From Pirellulales bacterium (GTDB lineage Bacteria; Planctomycetota; Planctomycetia; Pirellulales; DATAWG01): a stretch of DNA of 64,000 nt. The stretch lies in contig DATAWG010000025.1 of assembly GCA_036267355.1 (NCBI GenBank), forward strand, positions 83,801-147,800, read 5' to 3'. A program made the position numbers and the translations under genes. The notes under the pieces were generated by a model that made no database searches, was not told where the DNA came from, and saw nothing but the letters and a program-made list of their open reading frames with translations. Positions 45,884 through 55,542 of this stretch are shown here, piece after piece. Numbering within the stretch: position 1 is the first letter of the stretch; each line of letters opens with the position of its first letter.

Positions 45884-47098
45884 ATGCGACAAATGCTTGT
45901 TGCGATTCCGCTGGCGGCACTGCTGTTTCTGGCGATTGCGCAAGACGCATCGGCCGGGCGGCGTTGTTGTCGGCGGCATCGCTGTTGCGACGAGTGCCAG
46001 ACCTGCTGCACGCCTAGTTGCACATCCTGCGCGGCAGGCTGCACGAACTGCGCGGCACCCGCCGCGAGCGGACCAGCGACCACCGAAACCGGGCCGATGA
46101 TGCCGCCGCCTCCGACGGAAGAACCGAGCACGTTGCCGCCCAATATCAAACCGCCCGTGATCGCCAGGCCGACTCCTCCTCCTCCGAAGCCGACCCCCAA
46201 CTCGACGAAATCGCCGTCGGATCAGGGAGCCGTTCCGCCGCCGCCGAAAAAACCGGAACCGCCAAAGAAACCTGAGCCACCGAAGACGAGCGCGCCGTCG
46301 AAGACCGAGACCCCAAAGACCCCCACCCCGCCAGCTCCACCGGCGCCGCCAAAGGCTCCGGCCAACGGCAGCACATCGGCTCCGGCCAAGACGGCCACGC
46401 CGACTCCGCCGCCACCGCCAGGCAACACGGCGCCTCCGCCGCCGCCGCCTCCGCCGCCCAAAAAGCCGGCGCCGGCCGATCAAAACCAGAAGTCAACCCA
46501 AAACCACTCGACCGCTCCGGCGGTCGACGTGGTTCATGGGACTTCGCTTTTCGACGGCAAGTCGCTTGGCGATTGGAAGGAAAGCGATTTCGGCACCGAA
46601 GGCAAAATCTCGGTCAAGGATGGCGCGATCATTATCGGCGCGGGCGAGGGTTGCAGCGGGATCACTTGGAAAGGCCCGTTCCCGAAAACCGATTACGAAA
46701 TTAGCCTCCAGGCCGAACGCATCGACGGCTCCGATTTCTTTTGCGGGCTGACCTTTCCCGTCGGCGACGATCCGTGCACGTTTATCGTCGGCGGTTGGGG
46801 AGGCGGGCTGGTGGGCCTGTCTTCGATCAATGGCGACGATGCTTCGGAAAACAACACCAGCAGCGACATGAAGTTCGACGACAATCGCTGGTATACGATC
46901 CGCGTGCGCGTCAATAAGGTGCGCATTGTTTGTTGGATCGACAAGGAGCAAAAGGTCGACCAACCACTCGATCAGGTGAAGGTTTCGATTCGCAGCGAAG
47001 TTTCCGCCTCGAAGCCGCTCGGCATCGCCACTTGGCACACGACCGGCGCCATCCGCGACATTCACTGGCGCCATCTCGCCAAAGACGAACTGAAATAG
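45884..47098 (+). CDS. Secreted DUF1080 (3-keto-disaccharide hydrolase-like) protein with Cys-rich and Pro-rich regions
   Basis: A 404-residue protein with a signal peptide (residues 1-23). Residues 25-60 hold a dense cysteine cluster (about a dozen Cys, e.g. CCRRHRCCDECQTCC). A Pro/Lys/Thr-rich linker follows to about residue 205, then a C-terminal DUF1080 domain (FDGKSLGDWKESD at the start, WHTTGAIRDIHWR at the end). DUF1080 domains in planctomycetes are linked to sugar degradation. The linker is translated from PPPPP-type repeats. The start has AAGGAA upstream. Confidence 0.82.
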   Translation: MRQMLVAIPLAALLFLAIAQDASAGRRCCRRHRCCDECQTCCTPSCTSCAAGCTNCAAPAASGPATTETGPMMPPPPTEEPSTLPPNIKPPVIARPTPPPPKPTPNSTKSPSDQGAVPPPPKKPEPPKKPEPPKTSAPSKTETPKTPTPPAPPAPPKAPANGSTSAPAKTATPTPPPPPGNTAPPPPPPPPPKKPAPADQNQKSTQNHSTAPAVDVVHGTSLFDGKSLGDWKESDFGTEGKISVKDGAIIIGAGEGCSGITWKGPFPKTDYEISLQAERIDGSDFFCGLTFPVGDDPCTFIVGGWGGGLVGLSSINGDDASENNTSSDMKFDDNRWYTIRVRVNKVRIVCWIDKEQKVDQPLDQVKVSIRSEVSASKPLGIATWHTTGAIRDIHWRHLAKDELK

Positions 47099-47405
47099 CC
47101 CTCTTGGCGTTCAGACGAAGCAGTCTCACGCGGAGCCGCAGGGTTCGCGGAGACGACTGAGAGAAGAGTTTTTTCCTCAGGTAGCTTCCTCTTCTGTGAT
47201 CGCTGCAAATCCCTTCTCCTCTCTTTCCCGGCGACTCCGCGACTTCGCGTGAGCCCTCTTCGTCGTCCGTTGTCGTACCTCAAAGCCTCACCGTCTCAAG
47301 CCTCACAGCCTCCCCCTGGCTTGCCTTCTCCGCGCGGCTCACTATACTTTTTGCAATCGCCCCGGACCGGACTTTTCTTCAGCACCCGGCCGGGCACCCT
47401 TGCCG
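47099..47405. repeat. Intergenic inverted-repeat element (TCACGCGGAG termini, second copy)
   Basis: TCACGCGGAG at 47127 and the inverse GACTTCGCGTGA ending at 47253 bracket about 100 bp with the same T/C-rich interior seen at 24021-24260. Nothing else is recognised in this gap. Confidence 0.6.
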
Positions 47406-48512
47406 ATGCCGTCTGATCGTCTTCGTCGCCAAATTGCCTGGGAAGCCGCCCGGCTCATGTACGGTCGGCAGGAATCGGAATACTTTCGGGCCAAGCTCAA
47501 GGCGGCCCGGCGCTTGTGCGGCAGTTGGGTCAAGCCCCATGATCTGCCCACCAATCGCGAAATCCGCGACCAGATCCAAACTTTCGCGCGTCTGCACGAA
47601 GGCGACCGCCGCATCGAAAATCTGCGCGAAATGCGCGTCGAGGCTCTGCGGCTAATGCGCATTCTCCGCGCCTATCGTCCCCGGCTCATCGGCAGCACGC
47701 TGACGGGCCATGTCCGACAGGGCTCCGACATCGACTTGCACGTTTTCGCCGACAACCTCGAGGCCGTCAGCGGCTTGCTCGACGACGAAGGACTTGAGTA
47801 CGAAGTCGAACGCAAGCGGGTGCGCAAGCATGGCGACGAGCGGATCTTCACGCACGTGCACATCCCCGATCGCTTCCCCTTCGAACTAACCGTCTACGCA
47901 ACGAACCTGGCCAATTTCGCCTTCACCAGTTCCATCACCGGCAAGCCGATCGAGCGAGCAAGCATCGCCGAACTCGAGCAGCTTTTGCAGGCCGAATATC
48001 CCGCTATCATCTTGGACCAGGCCGTGCTCGAAGCCGAGTCGAAGGTGGATCGGTTTCAGATTTATCGAATGCTGCTGTTGCCGCTGGAGCGGGTGCGGCA
48101 AAGTCCGAAATGGCATCCCGAAGGCGATGCGCTCTATCATAGCCTGCAAGTGTTCGACTTGGCCTGCGATGCCCAGCCGTATGACGAGGAGTTTTTGCTG
48201 GCTGCGCTGCTGCACGACGTCGGCAAAGGCATCGATCCGCACGACCATGTGGCGGCCGGGCTGGAAGCGCTCGCCGGCCACGTCACGCCGCGCACCGCCT
48301 GGCTGATCGAGCATCACATGGAAGGGCATGGCTTGGCCGACGGCACCTTGGGAGCCCGTGCCCGCCGCCGCTTGGAAGCCGACGAGAATTACGACGACTT
48401 GGTGCTGCTGGCCCAATGCGATCGCCGCGGCCGGCAGCGATCGGTCGAATGCTCCGACCTCGACGAAGCGATCGAGTATCTGCGCGAATTATCGCGCACC
48501 TGCGGCGAATAG
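47406..48512 (+). CDS. Nucleotidyltransferase-HD domain protein
   Basis: A 368-residue cytosolic protein. The middle has the nucleotidyltransferase motif GSTLTGHVRQGSDIDLHVF (the GS and DxD residues, about 97-115), and the C-terminal half an HD phosphohydrolase domain (HSLQVFDL, LLHDVGKGID, WLIEHHMEGHGL). This resembles the fused uridylyltransferase/HD or CCA-adding/HD arrangement. The substrate is not identified. The ATG at 47406 is chosen; a TTG two codons before is equally close. Confidence 0.82.
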   Translation: MPSDRLRRQIAWEAARLMYGRQESEYFRAKLKAARRLCGSWVKPHDLPTNREIRDQIQTFARLHEGDRRIENLREMRVEALRLMRILRAYRPRLIGSTLTGHVRQGSDIDLHVFADNLEAVSGLLDDEGLEYEVERKRVRKHGDERIFTHVHIPDRFPFELTVYATNLANFAFTSSITGKPIERASIAELEQLLQAEYPAIILDQAVLEAESKVDRFQIYRMLLLPLERVRQSPKWHPEGDALYHSLQVFDLACDAQPYDEEFLLAALLHDVGKGIDPHDHVAAGLEALAGHVTPRTAWLIEHHMEGHGLADGTLGARARRRLEADENYDDLVLLAQCDRRGRQRSVECSDLDEAIEYLRELSRTCGE

Positions 48513-48539
48513 CGGCGAGTTCTCCGCCGATCGCATCCG

Positions 48540-48580
48540 CACGGCGTTGCACCGCGCTTGCGGTTTCGCGTGTCGCCGCT
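48540..48580. repeat. Half copy of the CGCGAAACCGCAAGCG palindrome
   Basis: Contains ACCGCGCTTGCGGTTTCGCG, matching one arm of the element at 13819-13887. No opposing arm is present. Confidence 0.6.
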
Positions 48581-48615
48581 GGTTTTCCGTCCGGCGGTCG
48601 AATATCCTTGCGCCC

Positions 48616-49956
48616 ATGTCCACGCAAACACCACCAACTTCCGCCTCCGCGCAATGCGGCAAATTGCTCCGCGCCGGCATGGTCGGCATGGGGATGATTT
48701 TCGACGAAACGTATCGCCCCGTTTTCGAATCACTGCATCGCGGCGGCTTGTGCGAACGGTCGATCGGCGGCATTTGCGGCGTCGAGTTGGCGGCCGTCGC
48801 GACCCGCACCGGTAATCGGGCCGAAGCCTATCGCGAATCGGCCCGTGATCGGATCGGCCCGTTCGTCAGTTTTCATGGCCCGAATGCCATCGAACAAATG
48901 CTCCTGGCTGAGAAATCGGATGCTCGGTCCGACGATGGCGGTTCCCTCGATTTTGCCTGCGTTGCCACGCCCGACGATCGCCATTTCGCGGCTGCCCGGG
49001 CGATCCTCGCTGCCGGAAAACATTTGCTGGTGGAAAAACCGTCGGTGTTGTCGCTGGCGGAGCTAGACGAGCTCGTTCGCCTCGCGCGGCAGAATGGCGT
49101 GCTGGCGAAAGTCGTCTATCACAAGTTGCTCGATCCCGATCACAAGCGGATGCGCACGCTCGTGGCCGATGGCGAATTGCAGCATGTCAACCACGGCTAC
49201 TGTTCGCTGCTGGAGCCGAAAGCGATCGGGAAGGGGCAATTTGTCGAATGGATTTGGGGCCGCAATCCCGGCACGTATGTCGCCGTGCATTACATCAAAT
49301 TGATCGATTTCACGTTCGGCGGCCACCTGCGCAGCGTGGCCTGCACCGGGCAGCGCGGGATCATCGGCCCTACGGATGGCCCGACCTGGGATTCGACCCA
49401 ATTGCGATTGGTCTACGAATACGCCGACGGCCGCGAGGCGGCGTTCGATATTCACACGAGCTGGGTCACGCCCGACAATTTCCCCGGCCATGTCGAGCAG
49501 GAAGTGCAATTCCGCTTCGACAATGGCGTGTGGACCGCCCATGGTCGGCGGCGCGGTGTCGAATGCACGATCGAAGGCCGCACGCCCCAGCCGCGCAAAA
49601 TCACGCCGAACCATCACTACAACGCCGAAGTTCTCGAGCCGTGGGGTGAGCGGGCCGCGCGCGGCTACGGGCTCGAAGCCATCGAGCGGTTCGTGCGCGA
49701 AGTGGCCCGAGTGGAATTCGGCGGCCCGCAGACCGAGCGCCCGGGGCGCCTTGAAGCCGCACGATCGCTGGATTACAACGACCTGTCGGCCGATCGGCAG
49801 GTGGTGGCGGCGGTGCAGGCGATGGAAGCGATTTTGGCCCGCCGCGCCGCGGGATTGCCCGATGCGGTGGTGTACGTCAACCATCCCGCGGGCGGATTGG
49901 CGCTTTTTTCGCCGGGCAGGAGCGAGCCGGACTTGTTGTACGCCGGCCCGGTGTGA
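48616..49956 (+). CDS. Gfo/Idh/MocA family oxidoreductase
   Basis: A 446-residue NAD(P)-dependent oxidoreductase without signal peptide, so cytosolic. The Rossmann motif is modified (GMVGMGMIF in place of GCGxxG), the EKP motif is present (LLVEKPS), and the C-terminal domain carries the family strands. It lacks the Tat signal of its relative at 4924-6321. It is followed by the aminotransferase gene on the same strand; together they could carry out oxidation and transamination of a sugar. Confidence 0.85.
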   Translation: MSTQTPPTSASAQCGKLLRAGMVGMGMIFDETYRPVFESLHRGGLCERSIGGICGVELAAVATRTGNRAEAYRESARDRIGPFVSFHGPNAIEQMLLAEKSDARSDDGGSLDFACVATPDDRHFAAARAILAAGKHLLVEKPSVLSLAELDELVRLARQNGVLAKVVYHKLLDPDHKRMRTLVADGELQHVNHGYCSLLEPKAIGKGQFVEWIWGRNPGTYVAVHYIKLIDFTFGGHLRSVACTGQRGIIGPTDGPTWDSTQLRLVYEYADGREAAFDIHTSWVTPDNFPGHVEQEVQFRFDNGVWTAHGRRRGVECTIEGRTPQPRKITPNHHYNAEVLEPWGERAARGYGLEAIERFVREVARVEFGGPQTERPGRLEAARSLDYNDLSADRQVVAAVQAMEAILARRAAGLPDAVVYVNHPAGGLALFSPGRSEPDLLYAGPV

Positions 49957-50064
49957 GGCGAATGGCAGACGCCGCGTGTTAAAACACCTCGGAGCCCGTC
50001 GCGCTAGCAAGCGAGTGGCGGGCGTCTCACTCCTTTGCTAGCGCCGCGGGCTCCAGGGTTATCG

Positions 50065-51504
50065 ATGCCACCAACGACTCTACCCATGACAAAAACATCC
50101 GAACCGCATGTGATCGAACATCCGAGCGAAGATCTGTCGAACGACCTGCGTCGCCGGCTGGCCGATGTCGAGCCGCGAGCTCAACGCACGTTCACGCCGA
50201 GCCTGGCCGCGATCGCTCGTAGTGCCGGCTGCTACCATTGGACTTGCGACGGGCGCAAACTAGCGGACTTCACCTCCGGCGTGTTGGTGGCCAACCTCGG
50301 TCATAATCCGATCGCGTGGTGGCGGGCGGTGTGGCGATACTTGGGGCTCGACCATCTTCCGTCCGAGCGCAGCGGGTTCACGGTCGCAACGCCGCTGACA
50401 ACCTACAACGCCACTTGCGAGCTTGAAATTGAAGCGGCCGAAAGGCTGATCGACAATCTGCGCGGCGAGCCTGGCGGCCAGCGGTGCGAACAGGTTTTGT
50501 GGGCCGCGAGCGGGAGCGAGGCGGTGCAAAAGGCCCTTTGGGCGGCATTGGCACGGCGCGGCACTCAAGGCGAGAGGCAGACCGCCGGCGACAACGGCTC
50601 CGAGAAAATCATCCTCGCCACTCGCTTCGGCTTCCACGGCAAAAAAGGATTGGCGGGGGCGACCACGGGCAGCGAAAAAGACGCCGAGCGCGATCCGCGC
50701 GTGCGGTTCATCAGCTTCCCCAGCGAGGAATGCATCGACACCGCCCGCCGGGCCCAGCCGCTCGACCTGAGCCGCTACGCAGCCGAATTGGCCGACGAGT
50801 GGCGGCAACACGGATCGCGAATCCGCGCGCTGATAACGGAGCCGTATTTGGGAGGCGGCGGCTCGTTTCACCCGCAGCCTGAATATTTGCAGCTGCTTCA
50901 GCGGTTTTGTCGCGAACACGACATCGCGTTCATCCTCGACGAAATCCAATCCGGCTTCGGCCGCACCGGCCCGATGTACGCCTTCACGCACTACGGCCTC
51001 GAGCCCGACCTGCTGTGTCTCGGCAAAGGATTGGGCAACGGAATGCCGGTCGCGGTCGTCGCCGGGCGGGCCGATATTCTGGCCGCGCTCGACTATGGCG
51101 AGGGGAGCGACACCTACAGCGGCAATCCCTTGGCCGCGGCGGCCGTGCTGGCGACGCTGGATGAATTCGAGTCGACCGATGTTCTGCAGCGTTCCGCCGA
51201 ACTTGCCGGGGTATTGAGGGAGGGCCTCGAACGAATTGCCCGGCTTGCAGCGGTCGCTCATTTGCGCGGCGAAGGATTGGTGTGGGGGATCGAATTCATC
51301 GCGACCGGCAATCGCTCGGCCGCGGAAACGGCCCGTGCCGCCGTGGCCGCCTGCTATTTGGGCGACGACCAGGGTCGCGCGATCCATCTGCTCGGCCCGT
51401 TGGCCGGCACCGTCGTGCGCATCGCCCCGCCGCTTATTATGCCGCCGGATGAAGCCCGCGAGTATCTCGCCGCGATGCATCAAATTCTGGCCAACGCCCT
51501 TTGA
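50065..51504 (+). CDS. Class III (PLP-dependent) aminotransferase
   Basis: A 479-residue PLP enzyme. It has the class III pattern: ASGSEAVQKAL (cofactor phosphate), FHGKKG, ILDEIQSGFGRTG (cofactor-ring Asp), LGKGLGNG with the Schiff-base Lys near residue 321, and SDTYSGNPLAAAA. The family includes ornithine, acetylornithine and 4-aminobutyrate transaminases; the substrate is not decided. The ATG at 50065 is preceded by AGGG; an ATG at 50086 would drop seven residues. It lies 108 bp after the oxidoreductase gene. Confidence 0.9.
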   Translation: MPPTTLPMTKTSEPHVIEHPSEDLSNDLRRRLADVEPRAQRTFTPSLAAIARSAGCYHWTCDGRKLADFTSGVLVANLGHNPIAWWRAVWRYLGLDHLPSERSGFTVATPLTTYNATCELEIEAAERLIDNLRGEPGGQRCEQVLWAASGSEAVQKALWAALARRGTQGERQTAGDNGSEKIILATRFGFHGKKGLAGATTGSEKDAERDPRVRFISFPSEECIDTARRAQPLDLSRYAAELADEWRQHGSRIRALITEPYLGGGGSFHPQPEYLQLLQRFCREHDIAFILDEIQSGFGRTGPMYAFTHYGLEPDLLCLGKGLGNGMPVAVVAGRADILAALDYGEGSDTYSGNPLAAAAVLATLDEFESTDVLQRSAELAGVLREGLERIARLAAVAHLRGEGLVWGIEFIATGNRSAAETARAAVAACYLGDDQGRAIHLLGPLAGTVVRIAPPLIMPPDEAREYLAAMHQILANAL

Positions 51505-51715
51505 TTCGGCGGTCGCGGGCGAGCGGGTTGACCGAGGCAACCCGCTCGAAAGTGTTGCTTTACGCCACGCGAATCGTGGCCGCGTGCAGTCCAATCGCGA
51601 TTTCCCGCATCCGCTAATGTTTCCCTAACAATTGGGCCCTAGACTGTGATAACTCGCGCGGCGGCAAACGACGGAAATATCCGCCGAGCCGGCACTTAAA
51701 ATTGGAGACCAACCG

Positions 51716-52807
51716 ATGTTGCGAAACGCTCGTTGCGGCGCCCGAATCCAGCGCTTGCTCGCTGCCGCGATCGCTAAAAGGAAGGCCTTGCTGGTTGCCG
51801 CGGCGGCAGCGCTGGCATTCGCGCTTGCCTGCCGCACGACCAATGTCGCCCGCGCGGCCGGCGACGAATCGGCGCCAGAAAAGAAGGCCAGCGCAGGAGA
51901 TCTCGATCCGAAGCTACCCGGATACGAAAAAGCATCGACCGAAGTTTCCGGTTCGATCAAGAGCGTCGGTTCCGACACGATGCTCAATCTGATGGACCAC
52001 TGGTCGGCAAGCTTTACGAAGATCTATCCCAATGTGCGGGCGGAAATCGAGGGCAAGGGCTCGGCCACCGCCCCGCCGGCATTGATCGAAGGCACGGGCA
52101 ATTTCGGCCCCATGAGCCGCGATTGGAAGAAAGAAGAAATCGAAAAGTTCGAGGCGAAATACGGCTACAAGCCGACCACCTTGCCGGCGGCCATCGATAT
52201 GCTCGCCGTCTATGTCAATAAAGACAATCCAATTGAAGGCCTGAGCTTTCAGCAGATCGACGCGGTCTTCTCAAAGGCTCGCAAGGGTGGATATCCCAAC
52301 GACGTCCTCACGTGGGGCGATCTCGGCATGACCGGCGAATGGAAAGACAAACCGATTAATCTCTACGGCCGCAATTCGGCCTCCGGCACCTACGCATTCT
52401 TCAAAGAACATGCCATGTTCAAGGGCGACTTCAAAGATTCGGTGAAGGAGCAACCGGGAAGCTCGGCGGTCGTGCAGGGGGTCGCGAGCGATAAATACGG
52501 CATCGGTTATAGCGGCATCGGCTACAAAACGGCCGACGTGCGGGCCATTCCCCTCGCGCTCAAGGAAGGGAAGAAATTCGTTCCCGCCGAACCGGATTAT
52601 GCCTATCGCGGCCAATACCCGCTGGCCCGCTTCTTGTATATCAGCGTCAACTACAAGCCGGGGAGTCAGCTCGATCCTTTGCGGGCGGAATTCTTGAAAT
52701 ACGTGTTGAGCCGCAATGGCCAGGAAGATGTCGACCGCGAGGGGTTTCTGCCGTTGACGGAAAAAGTGGCCGCCCGCGGATTGAAAATGGTCGGGCTGTC
52801 GGAATAG
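51716..52807 (+). CDS. pstS: Phosphate ABC transporter substrate-binding protein PstS
   Basis: A 363-residue exported protein with signal peptide (to about residue 47). The PBP-like phosphate-binding domain shows GSDTMLNLM, the EGKGSATAPPAL loop, GPMSRDW, and GRNSASGTYAF, which correspond to the phosphate-ligand loops of the PstS family. It delivers phosphate to the PstCAB permease and leads the operon. The ATG at 51716 has GGAGA upstream. I looked for a Pho box in the leader and found none I could defend. Confidence 0.92.
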   Translation: MLRNARCGARIQRLLAAAIAKRKALLVAAAAALAFALACRTTNVARAAGDESAPEKKASAGDLDPKLPGYEKASTEVSGSIKSVGSDTMLNLMDHWSASFTKIYPNVRAEIEGKGSATAPPALIEGTGNFGPMSRDWKKEEIEKFEAKYGYKPTTLPAAIDMLAVYVNKDNPIEGLSFQQIDAVFSKARKGGYPNDVLTWGDLGMTGEWKDKPINLYGRNSASGTYAFFKEHAMFKGDFKDSVKEQPGSSAVVQGVASDKYGIGYSGIGYKTADVRAIPLALKEGKKFVPAEPDYAYRGQYPLARFLYISVNYKPGSQLDPLRAEFLKYVLSRNGQEDVDREGFLPLTEKVAARGLKMVGLSE

Positions 52808-52812
52808 CAAAC

Positions 52813-55524
52813 GTGCCAAGCGATCCACAACGGACGTTCACCGGCCGGAGCCGCCGACGGAAAACGTCGTGGATGGTCACGGCCGGCGATCGCGTTGCGC
52901 GAAGCCTGGTTGCCGTCGGTGGCATCGGCACGATCGGCGCGGTGCTGCTTGTGTGCGTGTTTCTTGCGTCGCAAGTGATCCCGCTCTTTTTGCCGGCCAA
53001 GGTCGAATCGACGCGCGAATTGCCCGGGGCCATCGACGCCGCAGCCCCCGCGAATGCGACTGGAACCAAGCCGGCGAACTTCAGCGAGCCGCCGATTCGG
53101 CTCGGTATCGACGAGTTCGGCTCGCTCGCCTGGGCATTGTTCGCCGATGGCCGCGTGCGCTCGTTTCGTCTCGACAACGGCCACGTGCTCGACAATCTTT
53201 CGCCGCGGCAAACCGGTCTGGCCGGTATGACGGCCGTTGCGCTGGCGACCGACGGCCAGCGGGCCGTGTTCGGATTTCGTGACGGCAAATTGCAAACGGG
53301 CCGGATCGGTTTCGAAACGCGGTTTGTCGATCCGCCCGACGTTCCGGCCGTGGTGCGCGAGATGGCGGTCGGCGCGACCGCGGAATGGGACGGAGGCCTC
53401 GTCGCCCGCACTCCGACCGGGCAGTATCGCCGGCAAAAGCTCGTCGTCAAATTGGACGATCCGATCGAGCCCGGCGAAGGCAAAGCCGCCGTGCAATTGG
53501 TTGACCAGGTCGAGCCGGCGAGCGGATCCGTGTTTTGCTGGTTTACCGAAAGCGAAAAGGCGGCGGACCACTCACGAACCGCCGGCGTGCTGCGGATTGC
53601 GTCGGTCGAAACCCGGCACGACTTGCTCGCGGGCGAAGATGTTTCCACGCTTTCGACTCCGGTCGAAGTGGCACTGCCGGCCGACATTGATGGGCCTCCG
53701 AAATTTCTGCGGCTAGGGGGCCTCGGCGAATATCTCTATATCGCGTGGAGCAATGGCCGGTTGCTGCGCTATGAAACGCGAGATCTCGATCATCCACGCT
53801 TGATGGAGGATCGCAATCTTCTCGGCGAATCGGGCATGACGCTGACGGCGCTTGCGCCGCTCTTGGGCGGCACCACGTTTTTGGCGGGCGATTCGAGCGG
53901 CCGCGTGCGGACCTGGTTTCCGGTTCAGCCGCCCGAAGCGCGGAAGTTCGGCAGCGGGCAAAAGGCAGGGCATACCCAAGATACCACGCGGCTGATCGAT
54001 GGCCCCCGGTTCCCTGCCGAGGGAAGCCCGGTCGCTTGCATCGCCTCTTCGAGCAGCGACCGCGAAGCGGCGGTGGGGTTTGGCGACGGGCGGACGCGAC
54101 TGCTGTTCATCACCACGGAGAAAACGATCCTCGATTTGCGTGCGGAAGCGCCGGCGCCGGTCGAAAGCGTCGCGATCTCGCCCAAGGGAGACCGGCTGCT
54201 GGCGGTGTCGGGCGCTAGGGCCACGGTTTGGAAATTCGACCCCGGTTATCCGGATGGCTCGTTCTCCGCGCTGTTCTTGCCGGTTTGGTACGAGGGAGAG
54301 CCGGCGCCGAAGCAAATCTGGCAAACGTCGGGCGGCAGCGGCTTCGAGCCGAAATTGGGGCTGATGCCGCTCGTGTTCGGCACCTTCAAGGCGACGTTTT
54401 ATTCGATGATCTTTGCCGCGCCGTTGGCCCTTCTGGCGGCCCTCTTCACGAGCGAGTTTCTTCATCCGCGCACCAAGGCTCGAATCAAACCCACCGTCGA
54501 ACTGATGGCGAGCTTGCCAAGTGTCGTGCTCGGGTTCTTGGCCGGGCTGGTCGTAGCGCCGATTGTTTCCGGAATCGTGCCGGAGGTTCTGGCCGGACTG
54601 GTGACAGTACCCCTCGCGTTGCTAGCGGGGGCCTATGTGTGGCAACTCCTGCCGCATGGCTTGACGCTCCGTTTTGCCCGCTGGCGATTCGCAGCGATGC
54701 TGCTGCTGGCGATCCCGGCAGGCGTCGTGGCGGCCGCGGCCTTGGGCCCGCTCGTTCAAACTTATTTGTTCGACGGCGATATCAAAGCCTGGCTTACCGG
54801 GCGGCTGGGCAGCGGATTGCCGGGCTGGATCATGCTGCTGTTGCCGTTCACGGCCCTACTGGTCGCGGTGCTCATCAATCGCACGATCGATCCTTGGCTG
54901 CGCGGCATCTCCGCATCATGGAGCCGAACTCGCAGCGCCGTCGCCGAGTTGTTGAAATTCATTTTCGGCATCGCGGCAACCGTGGTGCTTGTGTTCGGCG
55001 TGGCATGGATTCTCGACGCGGTGAAGATCGATCCGCGTGGAACTTTCGTCGGACGATACGACGAGCGCAACGCGCTGATCGTCGGGCTGGCAATGGGCTT
55101 TGCCATCATCCCGTTGATCTACACGCTGGCCGACGACGCTCTTTCCTCCGTGCCGGCCAGTTTGCGTTCGGCATCGCTGGGCGCCGGAGCCACGCATTGG
55201 CAGACGGCAATGCACGTCGTCATTCCGACCGCCATGAGCGGGCTGTTCTCGGCCGTGATGATCGGGCTGGGCCGCGCCGTGGGCGAGACGATGATCATCT
55301 TGATGGCCGCCGGTGGCCAGCCGCTCATGGATATCAATATTTTCAACGGCTTCCAAACGCTTTCTGCCGCGATTGCCACGCAAATGCCCGAAGCGGCGGT
55401 GGGCACGACCCACCTGCGCACGTTGTATGTAGCCGCGTTGGCGCTGTTCATCATCACCTTCGTCGTCAACACGGTGGCGGAAGTGGTTCGGCAGCGATTC
55501 CGCCGGAGGGCCTATGAACTCTAA
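52813..55524 (+). CDS. pstC: Phosphate ABC transporter permease PstC with N-terminal beta-propeller-like domain
   Basis: A 903-residue protein starting with GTG at 52813, only 5 bp after pstS. The first membrane segment is at about 34-57. Residues 90-480 form a large soluble domain with repeats of WD/propeller character (VRSFRLDNGHVLDNLS, GGTTFLAGDSSGRVRTWF, RTRLLFITTEKTILDLR). The permease core follows from about 520, with five further membrane segments and the EAA-type loop SLGAGATHWQTAMHVVIP. A normal PstC is about 300 residues, so the propeller is an addition between TM1 and TM2. Confidence 0.88.
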   Translation: MPSDPQRTFTGRSRRRKTSWMVTAGDRVARSLVAVGGIGTIGAVLLVCVFLASQVIPLFLPAKVESTRELPGAIDAAAPANATGTKPANFSEPPIRLGIDEFGSLAWALFADGRVRSFRLDNGHVLDNLSPRQTGLAGMTAVALATDGQRAVFGFRDGKLQTGRIGFETRFVDPPDVPAVVREMAVGATAEWDGGLVARTPTGQYRRQKLVVKLDDPIEPGEGKAAVQLVDQVEPASGSVFCWFTESEKAADHSRTAGVLRIASVETRHDLLAGEDVSTLSTPVEVALPADIDGPPKFLRLGGLGEYLYIAWSNGRLLRYETRDLDHPRLMEDRNLLGESGMTLTALAPLLGGTTFLAGDSSGRVRTWFPVQPPEARKFGSGQKAGHTQDTTRLIDGPRFPAEGSPVACIASSSSDREAAVGFGDGRTRLLFITTEKTILDLRAEAPAPVESVAISPKGDRLLAVSGARATVWKFDPGYPDGSFSALFLPVWYEGEPAPKQIWQTSGGSGFEPKLGLMPLVFGTFKATFYSMIFAAPLALLAALFTSEFLHPRTKARIKPTVELMASLPSVVLGFLAGLVVAPIVSGIVPEVLAGLVTVPLALLAGAYVWQLLPHGLTLRFARWRFAAMLLLAIPAGVVAAAALGPLVQTYLFDGDIKAWLTGRLGSGLPGWIMLLLPFTALLVAVLINRTIDPWLRGISASWSRTRSAVAELLKFIFGIAATVVLVFGVAWILDAVKIDPRGTFVGRYDERNALIVGLAMGFAIIPLIYTLADDALSSVPASLRSASLGAGATHWQTAMHVVIPTAMSGLFSAVMIGLGRAVGETMIILMAAGGQPLMDINIFNGFQTLSAAIATQMPEAAVGTTHLRTLYVAALALFIITFVVNTVAEVVRQRFRRRAYEL

Positions 55525-55542
55525 GCGATCCGCGGAGGCCGC

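Noticed and set aside
51600-51715. Pho box upstream of pstS
   Set aside because: The leader has some CTAAT/CTAAC-like words but not the spaced direct repeats of a Pho box.
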